Shown here piece after piece: positions 15,156-23,007 of a DNA stretch of 39,515 bases. Numbering within the stretch: position 1 is the stretch's first letter; every line of letters begins with the position of its first letter. The translations under genes and the position numbers were made by a program. The stretch is taken from the NCBI GenBank assembly GCA_046309355.1, contig JBKCPL010000014.1, forward strand, positions 1 to 39,515. Reading direction: 5' to 3'. The notes under the pieces were generated by a model. The model made no database searches and was not told the origin of the DNA. It worked only from the letters and a program-made list of their open reading frames with translations. The DNA is from CAYSBE01 sp046309355 (GTDB lineage Bacteria > Bacteroidota > Bacteroidia > UKL13-3).

Positions 15156-16429
15156 GCGAACAGACAACCTCTCGTTTACCTCTTTTTTCGCAGTTGAAAT
15201 ACGATATACCGGCTGGTATTTCTGTTTTTTTTGTGGCTATTCCGCTTTGCTTGGGCATTGCACACGCATCGGGTGCACCACTCATGTCGGGCTTAATAAG
15301 CGGAGTAATAGGAGGTATGGTAGTGGGTGCTATCAGCCGTTCGGCACTTAGTGTTACAGGTCCTGCAGCAGGACTAACAGCCATTGTACTTTCCGGTATT
15401 GAACAACTCGGTTCGTTCGAATTGTTTTTGTGTGCTGTGGTTGTGGCCGGCATTATACAGCTGTTGCTGGGTGTGCTTAAGGTAGGTAAAGTCATTCATT
15501 ACATTCCGCATTCGGTTATACAAGGAATGTTGTCAGCTATTGGTTTTATTCTTATCAGCAAGCAGTTTCCGCACCTCATAGGTTTTCATGCCGATGGAAT
15601 ACAAGCCGACAGGTATAGCCTGACCAGTATGCTGAATTCATTTAATTCGATTGATACTGGCGTTACACTGATAGGAGTAGTTTCATTGCTGTTTATGATT
15701 TTATGGGAAACCAAAATCAAAAACCGGTACAAAGCCATACCGGGTGCATTGCCTGTAGTACTGCTGGCTATTGCGATTAATTACCTGAATGCCGGAGTCG
15801 ATTTTTTACCTCCTATCGAGTCGTTTCACTATGTACAGCTTCCATCCATACAATCGGTTGATGAATTTACCCGATCTACTACTTTCCCTGATTGGTCGGC
15901 ACTCACGCAGTTTCGTTTTTACGGAGTAGCATTTACCATTGCCATAGTTGCCTCATTGGAATCCTTGTTATCACTGGAGGCTATGGACGAACTGGATCCG
16001 CTGAAGCGCACATCGCCTCCCGACCGCGAATTGGTGGCGCAGGGCACGGGAAACATACTGGCCGGATTACTGGGTGGTATTCCCATAACTGCAGTGATTG
16101 TAAGAGGTACTGTTAATTTATCAGCTGGCGCACGCACACGTTTATCAGCCATTTTTCACGGCATATTGCTGGTGGTGGCGGTTGTGTATATGGCACGCTG
16201 GCTCAATTTAATTCCTATAGCAGGGCTGGCCGCGGTATTGGTATATACCGGCTACAAACTACTAAATCCCACACAGCTGTGGGAGTGGTATCAAAAAGGG
16301 AAAGTTCCGTTTGCGGTATTTTGCACCACATTTGCAGCTATAGTACTCACCGATTTAATGGTTGGTGTTGCCATAGGTCTTCTGGTGCATGTAGCTGCTG
16401 AATACGCAGCCAAATGGAGGCACAGGTAA
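15152..16429 (+). CDS. SulP-family anion transporter without STAS domain
   Basis: A 425-residue inner-membrane protein with the SulP (SLC26-type) core: DIPAGISVFFVAIPLCLGIAHASG opens it, followed by the motif SALSVTGPAAGLTAIV, the IPHSVIQGMLSAIG block and, in the second half, ASLESLLSLEAMDELDP and NILAGLLGGIPITAVIVRG. It ends at HVAAEYAAKWRHR right after the last membrane segment. Most SulP proteins carry a ~120-residue cytoplasmic STAS domain after this point; it is absent and the following DNA encodes a gene on the other strand. The transported anion (sulfate, bicarbonate or other) cannot be told. Four-base overlap with the preceding glycosyltransferase implies co-translation. Confidence 0.9.
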   Translation: MSEQTTSRLPLFSQLKYDIPAGISVFFVAIPLCLGIAHASGAPLMSGLISGVIGGMVVGAISRSALSVTGPAAGLTAIVLSGIEQLGSFELFLCAVVVAGIIQLLLGVLKVGKVIHYIPHSVIQGMLSAIGFILISKQFPHLIGFHADGIQADRYSLTSMLNSFNSIDTGVTLIGVVSLLFMILWETKIKNRYKAIPGALPVVLLAIAINYLNAGVDFLPPIESFHYVQLPSIQSVDEFTRSTTFPDWSALTQFRFYGVAFTIAIVASLESLLSLEAMDELDPLKRTSPPDRELVAQGTGNILAGLLGGIPITAVIVRGTVNLSAGARTRLSAIFHGILLVVAVVYMARWLNLIPIAGLAAVLVYTGYKLLNPTQLWEWYQKGKVPFAVFCTTFAAIVLTDLMVGVAIGLLVHVAAEYAAKWRHR

Positions 16430-16435
16430 TATTCT

Positions 16436-18067
16436 CTATTTTTTTCTTAGCAATACAAAACCGCCTTTTCTGCGCACTTCTTCCAGGCGTTCATCGCGGT
16501 TGTTTTTTACATAAGTAGTTTTGGCTACAAAATACACCGGCTTATCGGTCTTGTCGCTCATCAGCCACTCCATCGAGTTATCGGGTCTGGGTTTTGATTG
16601 CGCATAAAAATACTGTGCATAGCTTTTGTGTCCCAGTGTTTCTACATACACATTTTGCTTGCCCAACTGCTCGTAAAATTCAATGGCCGGGCCTTGGGTG
16701 TAAGCTTCAACATCGGGAATAACAATGTACAAATACATGGGTATAAGCAACGATGAACCCAGTAATAACAAGCGAATGGCCGTGAGTAAGCGTTGCTGAA
16801 TACTTAGCAAAATAAAAAACACATACACCATCACAAACAGAAGTCCCGGTATTACTTCATATCCACTCCAGGGCGAAGGAATCGAAAGGCAGTCAGCTGC
16901 AAATTCATCTTTTATGAAAGGCAGGAGATGCGGCTTCAGCGAATCTATAAACGGAAGGGCTGTAAGTAGCGCTCCGATGAGCAATGCCATAACGGAGAAT
17001 GCCGTATAAAAAAAAGAATTCGGCCGTGTGCGCGAAGAAAGAAGGTGATGCGTATAGGCGGCAGCAATGCAGGTGAGGGGGATATAACACAGCGATGAGT
17101 AATGCACAATTTTAGTAGTAACCGATGAAAACAATACCAGCACCACCCAAAACAAGATGCTCATCCACCTGAAAAAATGCTGACGGTCGGGTTCGATATA
17201 CCCGAGCCTGACACCCGACAGAAAAAACAACGATGCCGGAAAGCATCCTGCCAGCAATACCAGTGCATGATAGTAAAACGGTTGTCCGTGGCCGGCTACC
17301 GGGTTTTTAAATAAATCAATCTGGTAATTTATAAAATCAATCAGCACCTGAAATCCGTTTTGATTGATTTCGGCAGCTACCCACACCGAAGCAATGAATA
17401 CAAAAGGTATGATACCCAGCATGAGTTGCCTGAATGAAAAGAAAAACCTGAAGCGGTTAAATGCAATAAATACCAACACACATAAACCAATGACAAGCAA
17501 GGCTACAGGACCTTTGGTGATAAAGGCCATTCCGGCAAACAGTCCTGCATACACATAATTCAAGTCTGATTTGGAATTCGTGTGGCCACTACTCGCTTTA
17601 ATGCATTGATACAGGCTCAGAAAAATAAACAAGTTAAACCACGGGTCAATGATTCCGCTTTTGTAATACAGATGCGGAGTAAACGAACCCGCCATAAACA
17701 ATACCCACCAGATAGCCATGTTGCGTGAGGCCTCACGTTTGCCGATATAAAAAAGCGAAGCCAGTGTAACAATGCCGCACAATGCATTGGGGAAACGTGC
17801 TGCAAATTCATTTACGCCAAATACCTTCATGCTTAATGCCTGCAGCCAGAAAAAGAAGGGAGGCTTTTCCCAAAACGGAGTGAAGTTGATTTGCACGTGC
17901 AGGTAATCGCGTGTCACCAGCATTTCGCGTGCCGACTCGGCAAAATTTATTTCATCCCAGTCGAACAAATGTACACTGCCGATGAAAGGGATAAAGAGCA
18001 GCGCGGCATAAGCAATGACATATACCAGCGAAGCGTTTTTTTCAATGAGAGGATATTTTTCGGTCAT
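16436..18067 (-). CDS. GT39-family membrane glycosyltransferase (ArnT/PMT-like)
   Basis: A 543-residue polytopic membrane protein. The first periplasmic loop carries the family's acidic signature FDWDEINFAESAREML, followed by FTPFWEKPPFFFWLQALSMKVFGVNEFAARFPNAL, which is the ArnT/PMT arrangement of catalytic D/E and sugar-lipid contact residues. About 10-12 membrane segments follow, and the C-terminus is a soluble periplasmic part (from about residue 450, VIPDVEAYTQGPAIEFYEQLG). These enzymes take a sugar from a polyprenyl-phosphate donor and put it on lipid A, other lipids or proteins outside the inner membrane. It overlaps the PAP2 gene upstream by 26 bases. Its stop is six bases from the end of the convergent SulP gene. 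Confidence 0.9.
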   Translation of the reverse strand: MTEKYPLIEKNASLVYVIAYAALLFIPFIGSVHLFDWDEINFAESAREMLVTRDYLHVQINFTPFWEKPPFFFWLQALSMKVFGVNEFAARFPNALCGIVTLASLFYIGKREASRNMAIWWVLFMAGSFTPHLYYKSGIIDPWFNLFIFLSLYQCIKASSGHTNSKSDLNYVYAGLFAGMAFITKGPVALLVIGLCVLVFIAFNRFRFFFSFRQLMLGIIPFVFIASVWVAAEINQNGFQVLIDFINYQIDLFKNPVAGHGQPFYYHALVLLAGCFPASLFFLSGVRLGYIEPDRQHFFRWMSILFWVVLVLFSSVTTKIVHYSSLCYIPLTCIAAAYTHHLLSSRTRPNSFFYTAFSVMALLIGALLTALPFIDSLKPHLLPFIKDEFAADCLSIPSPWSGYEVIPGLLFVMVYVFFILLSIQQRLLTAIRLLLLGSSLLIPMYLYIVIPDVEAYTQGPAIEFYEQLGKQNVYVETLGHKSYAQYFYAQSKPRPDNSMEWLMSDKTDKPVYFVAKTTYVKNNRDERLEEVRRKGGFVLLRKK

Positions 18068-18683
18068 GAAATAAGGTTAGCTGTAAAACAAGAGCAGTAG
18101 CACACCCAATGGCCGCACCGGCAGCCACATCGGTTATGAAATGCTGCAGCAAATATACACGTGTAAGTGCAGCAACACATGCAACCATACATACCCCTGC
18201 ATGAAACCTTGCAGGAATGCAAAAATAGAGTGCCGTAGCAAGTGCCATTGCCGTAGTAGCATGGCCTGAAGGGAAACTGAAGTAGCTGTGCACTTCCACA
18301 CCGTCTACAAAATGCAGTTTAGAAGAATCGAGCGACATTACCGGACGCAGCGCATCGTTAAATACCTGATGTTTCAAAATCTGTGTGATAAGCGCACTTG
18401 CTCCGTAACTGCAAAAAATATACAGTGCTTCCTTTTTATTGCGGAAAAGCCAAAGCAGTGACAGTATCGCAGCAAATACTCCGTCACCGGCATGGGTAAG
18501 GTATCTGGCTGCATAATCTGAATATGCGGTGTGCATACCGTTGATTGCATAGCTCACTTGCTGCTTAGATAAAATAACTGCGCTTAAAGCCGCTGAAGCT
18601 ATAAGCATCAGTTGAATGTATACCATAAAGGGGATGCGTTTTACCGCATGCACCAGCCGAAAAGTAGGGGTATTGTTTTGCAT
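18042..18683 (-). CDS. PAP2-family lipid phosphatase
   Basis: A 213-residue membrane protein with five or six hydrophobic segments. The three PAP2 phosphatase motifs are visible: K-x8-RP (KHQVFNDALRP, spacing slightly longer than the usual K-x6-RP), PSGHATTA with the catalytic histidine, and R-x5-H-x3-D (RVYLLQHFITD). Members remove phosphate from phosphatidic acid or undecaprenyl pyrophosphate at the outer face of the inner membrane. A TTG 18 bases upstream is possible, but ATG at about 18683 is the natural start. Its end overlaps the GT39 gene, so both are made together. This suggests recycling of the polyprenyl carrier left by that transferase. Confidence 0.88.
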   Translation of the reverse strand: MQNNTPTFRLVHAVKRIPFMVYIQLMLIASAALSAVILSKQQVSYAINGMHTAYSDYAARYLTHAGDGVFAAILSLLWLFRNKKEALYIFCSYGASALITQILKHQVFNDALRPVMSLDSSKLHFVDGVEVHSYFSFPSGHATTAMALATALYFCIPARFHAGVCMVACVAALTRVYLLQHFITDVAAGAAIGCATALVLQLTLFHDRKISSH

Positions 18684-18823
18684 TGCCTGATTCACGCACA
18701 AATAACGCTTTTTTTAGTGCCCGGTGACTTCAAGTAACACACATTTTACCTCATGCAGATTTGAAAAAGTATACAGGCAAGGTTAGGACAATAAAAATTA
18801 ATATACAGAATATCAGTATAATA

Positions 18824-18831
18824 TAATTTTG
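18824..18831 (+). promoter_or_regulatory. -7 element TAATTTTG before the PadR gene
   Basis: TAATTTTG is a perfect TAnnTTTG match in a very A/T-rich stretch, 63 bases before the PadR start. The long leader and flanking direct AATATA motifs would leave room for autoregulation by PadR. No clear -33 TTTG is seen. Confidence 0.45.
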
Positions 18832-18894
18832 TAAGGTATTATGTATTGCATAGTACCAAGCAGTGTTTAAGTTTGCATCCGTAATTACTGAATC

Positions 18895-19242
18895 ATGAAT
18901 ATAGAAAATGCCAAACTGCAGATGAAAAAGGGAATACTGGAATACTGTATTCTCAGCATCATAGCGCGTGGCGAAATGTACGCATCCGACATTTTGGAGG
19001 AGCTGAAAAAGGCACAGCTCATCGTGGTAGAGGGAACTATTTACCCGCTGCTTACACGTTTAAAAAACGATAATCTGTTAAGTTATCAGTGGATCGAATC
19101 TAAATCAGGTCCGCCACGCAAATATTTTCAGCTTACTGACACCGGTAAACTTTACCTGAATGAATTGTCGGCTACCTGGAATGAACTGAATACAGCCGTT
19201 GAACAAATTACCCGAAAAGCACATACAAATACCCATGAATAA
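18895..19242 (+). CDS. PadR-family transcriptional regulator
   Basis: A 115-residue winged-helix protein. It shows the PadR order: LQMKKGILEYCILSIIARGEMYASDILEEL (helices 1-3), LIVVEGTIYPLLTRLKNDNLL (recognition helix), then the wing SYQWIESKSGPPRKYFQLTDTGK and a C-terminal dimerisation helix (NELSATWNELNTAVEQI). This short subfamily 1-like form is typically a repressor controlling the membrane-protein gene that follows. Here its stop overlaps the start of the PspC-domain gene by eight bases, so both are expressed together, and PadR most likely represses its own operon in response to an envelope or ligand signal. Confidence 0.93.
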   Translation: MNIENAKLQMKKGILEYCILSIIARGEMYASDILEELKKAQLIVVEGTIYPLLTRLKNDNLLSYQWIESKSGPPRKYFQLTDTGKLYLNELSATWNELNTAVEQITRKAHTNTHE

Positions 19243-21178
19243 AGTCATCAACATCAGCATCAATGGTATAGTGTTTACCATAGATGAACATGCGTACACG
19301 CGATTAAACAACTACATCGAATCGTTGAAGAAGCACTTTACCGGCACACCCGGTTCGGATGAAATCATTGCCGACATTGAAGCCCGCATTGCCGAGCTGA
19401 TTGAACAGCGGCTTACAGCGTCAACTAAAATAGTAACACCGGAAATAACCGATGAGGTTATAGCCCTGATGGGAAATCCGAATGATATGGATGATGCAAC
19501 CGCAGATCAAACACACGAGCAGCAACCGCAATCGGAAAACAGCGATTCGCGTAAATTGCGCAGAGACAAGCAACAGGCTGTTATCGGTGGTGTGTGTGCC
19601 GGACTGGCAAACTATTTTTCAGTTGATCCTATTCTGGTGCGCATTGCCTTTCTTATCCTGTTTTTTACGCTGGGATCAGGTATATTTATATACATACTGC
19701 TGTGGTTAGCTGTGCCCGAAAACAAGGACACGACTTCAACTCATACATCCCGTAAACTATTTCGTGACTCCGAAAACAAAATGCTGGGTGGTGTGTGCAG
19801 CGGCCTGGGTGGCTACCTGGGCGTTGATAGGGTGTGGCTAAGGCTGGCTTTTCTTGTTTCGTTTTTTGTATTTGGCAGTGGGTTGTTGTTGTATATAGTG
19901 CTGTGGTTTATTTTACCTAAGGCAAAAACGGCTTCAGAAAAACTGCAGATGCAAGGCAAGCCGGTTGATGTAAGTGCCATTGAGAAAAAAGTGCGTGAAA
20001 CCCTTCAGGAAGGTGAAGCCAACGTGCGCAAAACCCTGCAAAGCAATGCAAGTACGTGGAGTGAACGAGTTCAGGAAGCCAAGCCGGTATTGAATAATCT
20101 GGTGATGGTGCTGATGCGCATTATTGGATTTTTTATCGTGTTGGGTTGTCTGGCTTTAGTAAGCGTGCTGCTGGCAGGCTATGTGTTCAAATACGAGGAG
20201 TGGCATTTGCTCACACAGTATGTCGGCCGATTGATACCCGATGCTGCGTGGCTGGATGGTACTTTACTTGGAATCGGACTAATGGTTTTTGCTGTGCTGT
20301 TCGCTATGCTCTCGTCTGGCATAAAATTGCTCTTTATGCTTAGGTATAAACTGAAATGGATAGCAGTCACTTCATTCATAGCCGGAGTTGCCGGTGGTGT
20401 GTTAACGCTATATTCGGTAGTCAGGTATGCTTCGGCAATGGATGAATCGGCATTGGATACCGTTCAACTGATAGATACCACAGCAACCGATACGCTGCAG
20501 CTGAACGTGTTGAACCTGTATCCCTTAGCACCTGATTCGGCTGAAAAACGAATACTAGCGAAGGTGAACAAATACGTAATATGGACTGAAGCATACTTTA
20601 CCGATAACGGAATGGTACTGGCCAATGCATCACTCACCGTAAAACCGGTTCAAGGAAATGCGATGAAACTTCAGGCGTTAAAAACAGCCCGTGGCAGCAG
20701 TATGCTGCAGGCGATTCGCGCTGCAGGTAAAATCGAAACAAGCGTACTTCAAAATGGAAATACACTTTCATTAAATAACCGCATTTCCATTGCCGATCAT
20801 GAATTTGCATATCAGCAGCTGGAATATGAATTGTATTTACCTGTAGGTACAGTTTTAAAAACCGACCACTACATAACGCAGATGCTGAACCGTGCGCAAA
20901 CAGATGAGGTATTTGTAGAAGGCACTATGTACCTGGTTACACCCAAAGGTTTGGTGTGCATGGATTGTACAGTATCAACCGGTGGGGCAGAGGTTGACGA
21001 AGAAGAAGCAGGCGATGAAATTGAATTGGAAGTGGGGATGCGAGAAAACGAGTCAGGCGAAAAGGAAGCCCGATACTTGCATATATACCTAAAAGACGAT
21101 GACATGCGTATGCGCAAAAACAAACGCGTGCAACACACAAAACAAGCTGACACCACAGGGTGGAATGAAGAAAAGTAA
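19235..21178 (+). CDS. Double-PspC-domain membrane protein
   Basis: A 647-residue protein. Residues 1-90 form a soluble N-terminal domain (MNKVINISINGIVFTIDEHA..., ending LMGNPNDMDD), then two tandem PspC domains: RDKQQAVIGGVCAGLANYF (about 106-163) and RDSENKMLGGVCSGLGGYL (about 173-231), each with a VD and a following hydrophobic segment. Three further membrane segments lie between about 285 and 400. The C-terminal ~250 residues are mostly soluble beta-rich sequence with a charged, acidic end. PspC proteins sense or counter inner-membrane damage. I chose ATG 19235, which overlaps the PadR stop, over an upstream in-frame start inside padR. The N-terminal segment may take the place of the HAAS-type domain seen with PadR elsewhere. 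Confidence 0.9.
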   Translation: MNKVINISINGIVFTIDEHAYTRLNNYIESLKKHFTGTPGSDEIIADIEARIAELIEQRLTASTKIVTPEITDEVIALMGNPNDMDDATADQTHEQQPQSENSDSRKLRRDKQQAVIGGVCAGLANYFSVDPILVRIAFLILFFTLGSGIFIYILLWLAVPENKDTTSTHTSRKLFRDSENKMLGGVCSGLGGYLGVDRVWLRLAFLVSFFVFGSGLLLYIVLWFILPKAKTASEKLQMQGKPVDVSAIEKKVRETLQEGEANVRKTLQSNASTWSERVQEAKPVLNNLVMVLMRIIGFFIVLGCLALVSVLLAGYVFKYEEWHLLTQYVGRLIPDAAWLDGTLLGIGLMVFAVLFAMLSSGIKLLFMLRYKLKWIAVTSFIAGVAGGVLTLYSVVRYASAMDESALDTVQLIDTTATDTLQLNVLNLYPLAPDSAEKRILAKVNKYVIWTEAYFTDNGMVLANASLTVKPVQGNAMKLQALKTARGSSMLQAIRAAGKIETSVLQNGNTLSLNNRISIADHEFAYQQLEYELYLPVGTVLKTDHYITQMLNRAQTDEVFVEGTMYLVTPKGLVCMDCTVSTGGAEVDEEEAGDEIELEVGMRENESGEKEARYLHIYLKDDDMRMRKNKRVQHTKQADTTGWNEEK

Positions 21179-21207
21179 CAGGCTTTCGAAAAAAAAGATA
21201 GCTCAAG

Positions 21208-21237
21208 TTTGCAGATATAGAGAAAAACATATATTTG
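21208..21237 (+). promoter_or_regulatory. Promoter (TTTG-N18-TATATTTG) of the START-like gene
   Basis: TTTG at 21208-21211 and a perfect TAnnTTTG (TATATTTG, 21230-21237) are separated by 18 bases, slightly short of the usual 19-21. The predicted start near 21243 gives a ~20-base leader before ATG 21265. Confidence 0.55.
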
Positions 21238-21264
21238 CCCGTAACCAACCACAGAATTACGGGA

Positions 21265-21648
21265 ATGAAATCGATCAGAAAAAAAATACGGATGGAGTTT
21301 GAAATAAAGGCATCTCCCGGTTTGCTGTACAATTATATCAGCACGCCTTCAGGCCTTTCAGGTTGGTTTGCCGATGATGTGGATTTATACAACAATCAGT
21401 TCAAATTCAAGTGGGACAAAGACGAGCAGATAGCTGAGGTGGTTAAAAAATCGCCTAACAAATACATCAAATTTCACTGGGTTGATTCAGCACCCGAAGA
21501 GTATTTTGAATTTGAAATTATACAGGATGAATTAACCGATGATGTGGCACTGGTTATTACTGATTTTGTAGATGCTGCAGATGAATTGAATGCGACACAG
21601 CTTTGGGAAAGTCAGGTGCACGAACTTAAAATGAGCCTTGGCGCTTAA
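21265..21648 (+). CDS. START-like / SRPBCC domain protein
   Basis: A 127-residue cytoplasmic protein. It shows the SRPBCC (AHSA1-like) order in a compact form: FEIKASPGLLYNYISTPSGLSGWFADDV, FKFKWDKDEQIAEVVKKS, KYIKFHWVDSAPEEYFEFEI, ALVITDFVD, and a final helix LWESQVHELKMSLGA. The helix-grip fold usually binds hydrophobic ligands; no ligand is known for this Bacteroidota subgroup. I place the start at ATG 21265 (MKSIRKKIRMEF), which fits the promoter upstream; an internal ATG at 21292 is possible. Its stop overlaps the stop of the convergent pepT gene. Confidence 0.85.
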   Translation: MKSIRKKIRMEFEIKASPGLLYNYISTPSGLSGWFADDVDLYNNQFKFKWDKDEQIAEVVKKSPNKYIKFHWVDSAPEEYFEFEIIQDELTDDVALVITDFVDAADELNATQLWESQVHELKMSLGA

Positions 21649-22880
21649 GCGTTTTCCTCCCACACGTTCACCAACTCTACACATACCTCCACCGCTTTTT
21701 GCATATCCTGCACACTTACATACTCTTGTTTGCTGTGTATGGCCATTTCGCCTGTAAAAATGTTGGGGCAGGGCATACCCATAAAACTTAAGCGTGCGCC
21801 ATCGGTTCCACCGCGTATATTGGTAATAACCGGCTGCAATCCTGCACGCGTATACGCTTCAACAGCGTGGTTCATTGCGTAAGGAAACTGTTCAAGCACC
21901 TCGCGCATATTGCGGTATTGCTCTTTCACCGTTAGTTCGTAGCGTGCACCCGGAAATTTCTGAATGGCTTCTTCCGCCAGATTGGCTAGCAATTCTTCAT
22001 GACGGGCAAGATTTTCGGTGTCAAAATCGCGAATGATAAATTGTGCAGTGGCTTTCTCCAGCCCACCTTCAATATGTACGGGATGCACGAATCCCAGATA
22101 TCCTTCAGTCGTTTCTGGGCTCAGGTGATTGCCGGGCAGGCTGTTAATAAAGTGAGCCAGCACTTTTTGCGCATTTACCATTTTTCCTTTGGCATAACCC
22201 GGATGCGCGCTGATGCCGTAAAAGGTAACTGTACATCCATCTGCACTGAAATTTTCCCCTTCCAGTGTGCCACGTTCGCCACCATCAAGCGTGTAGCCGA
22301 AATGTGCACCCAGCTTTTGCATGTCTACTTTATCTACTCCACGGCCTATTTCTTCATCGGGAGTAAATAAAATTTTTATTGCCCCGTGCTTCACCTCCGG
22401 ATGTTGCATAAGGTATTCGGCTAATGTCATAATAATGGCCACTCCGGCTTTATCGTCAGCACCCAGCAGCGTAAGCCCCGATGCGGTAATAATATCATCG
22501 CCTACTCGCTGATTGAGGTAAGGATGATCATTGCGTGAAATAACCACCGAAGTATCATCCGGCAAGACGATGTCGCTGCCGTCCCAGTTGCTGTGCAGTA
22601 TGGGTTTTACACCCGTACCGCTGCAATCAGGTGCAGTATCTACATGCGAACAAAAACAAATAACAGGCACTGATTTTTCGCTGTTGGCAGGAATGGTGGC
22701 ATATACGTATCCCCATTCATCCATGTGAGCATCGGCAATACCCATATCCGAAAGCTCAGTTACCAGCAGTTCGCTCAGTTTTTTTTGTTTCATGCTGCTG
22801 GGTGTGGTGGCCGAATTGGGATCGGCAGTTGTATCCAGTTGTACATAGCGCATCAATCGCTCGGCTACAGGTTTACTCAT
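21645..22880 (-). CDS. pepT: Peptidase T (tripeptide aminopeptidase)
   Basis: A 411-residue M20 metallopeptidase that releases the N-terminal residue of tripeptides in the cytoplasm. Zinc ligands and catalytic residues are visible: FCSHVDTAPDCSG (His and catalytic Asp), LLGADDKAGVAIIM (bridging Asp), FTPDEEIGRGVDKVD (Glu-Glu), TLDGGERGTLEGENF (Asp), and the late histidine in GEMAIHSKQEYV. The dimerisation lid runs from SADGCTVTFYGISAHPGYAKG. The length matches E. coli PepT (about 408). An in-frame start further upstream adds a charged stretch without similarity; ATG 22880 (MSKPVAERLMRYVQLDT) is the standard N-terminus. Confidence 0.96.
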   Translation of the reverse strand: MSKPVAERLMRYVQLDTTADPNSATTPSSMKQKKLSELLVTELSDMGIADAHMDEWGYVYATIPANSEKSVPVICFCSHVDTAPDCSGTGVKPILHSNWDGSDIVLPDDTSVVISRNDHPYLNQRVGDDIITASGLTLLGADDKAGVAIIMTLAEYLMQHPEVKHGAIKILFTPDEEIGRGVDKVDMQKLGAHFGYTLDGGERGTLEGENFSADGCTVTFYGISAHPGYAKGKMVNAQKVLAHFINSLPGNHLSPETTEGYLGFVHPVHIEGGLEKATAQFIIRDFDTENLARHEELLANLAEEAIQKFPGARYELTVKEQYRNMREVLEQFPYAMNHAVEAYTRAGLQPVITNIRGGTDGARLSFMGMPCPNIFTGEMAIHSKQEYVSVQDMQKAVEVCVELVNVWEENA

Positions 22881-22994
22881 GGTATCAGCTCTTTTTTGTT
22901 TTGCAAAGTATAGATTCGTCCCTGATTTTTTTGCAAAATTCATCGTTGTATAAAACTGTTATTATCTTAATAGTACATTTAGAATCCGTAATTG

Positions 22995-23002
22995 TATTTT
23001 CG
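22995..23002 (+). promoter_or_regulatory. -7 element-like TATTTTCG, 5 nt before the start codon
   Basis: TATTTTCG has one mismatch to TAnnTTTG and is followed by TCCCC and the ATG at 23008. It is the same arrangement as before 8909 and 12048. Confidence 0.45.
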
Positions 23003-23007
23003 TCCCC

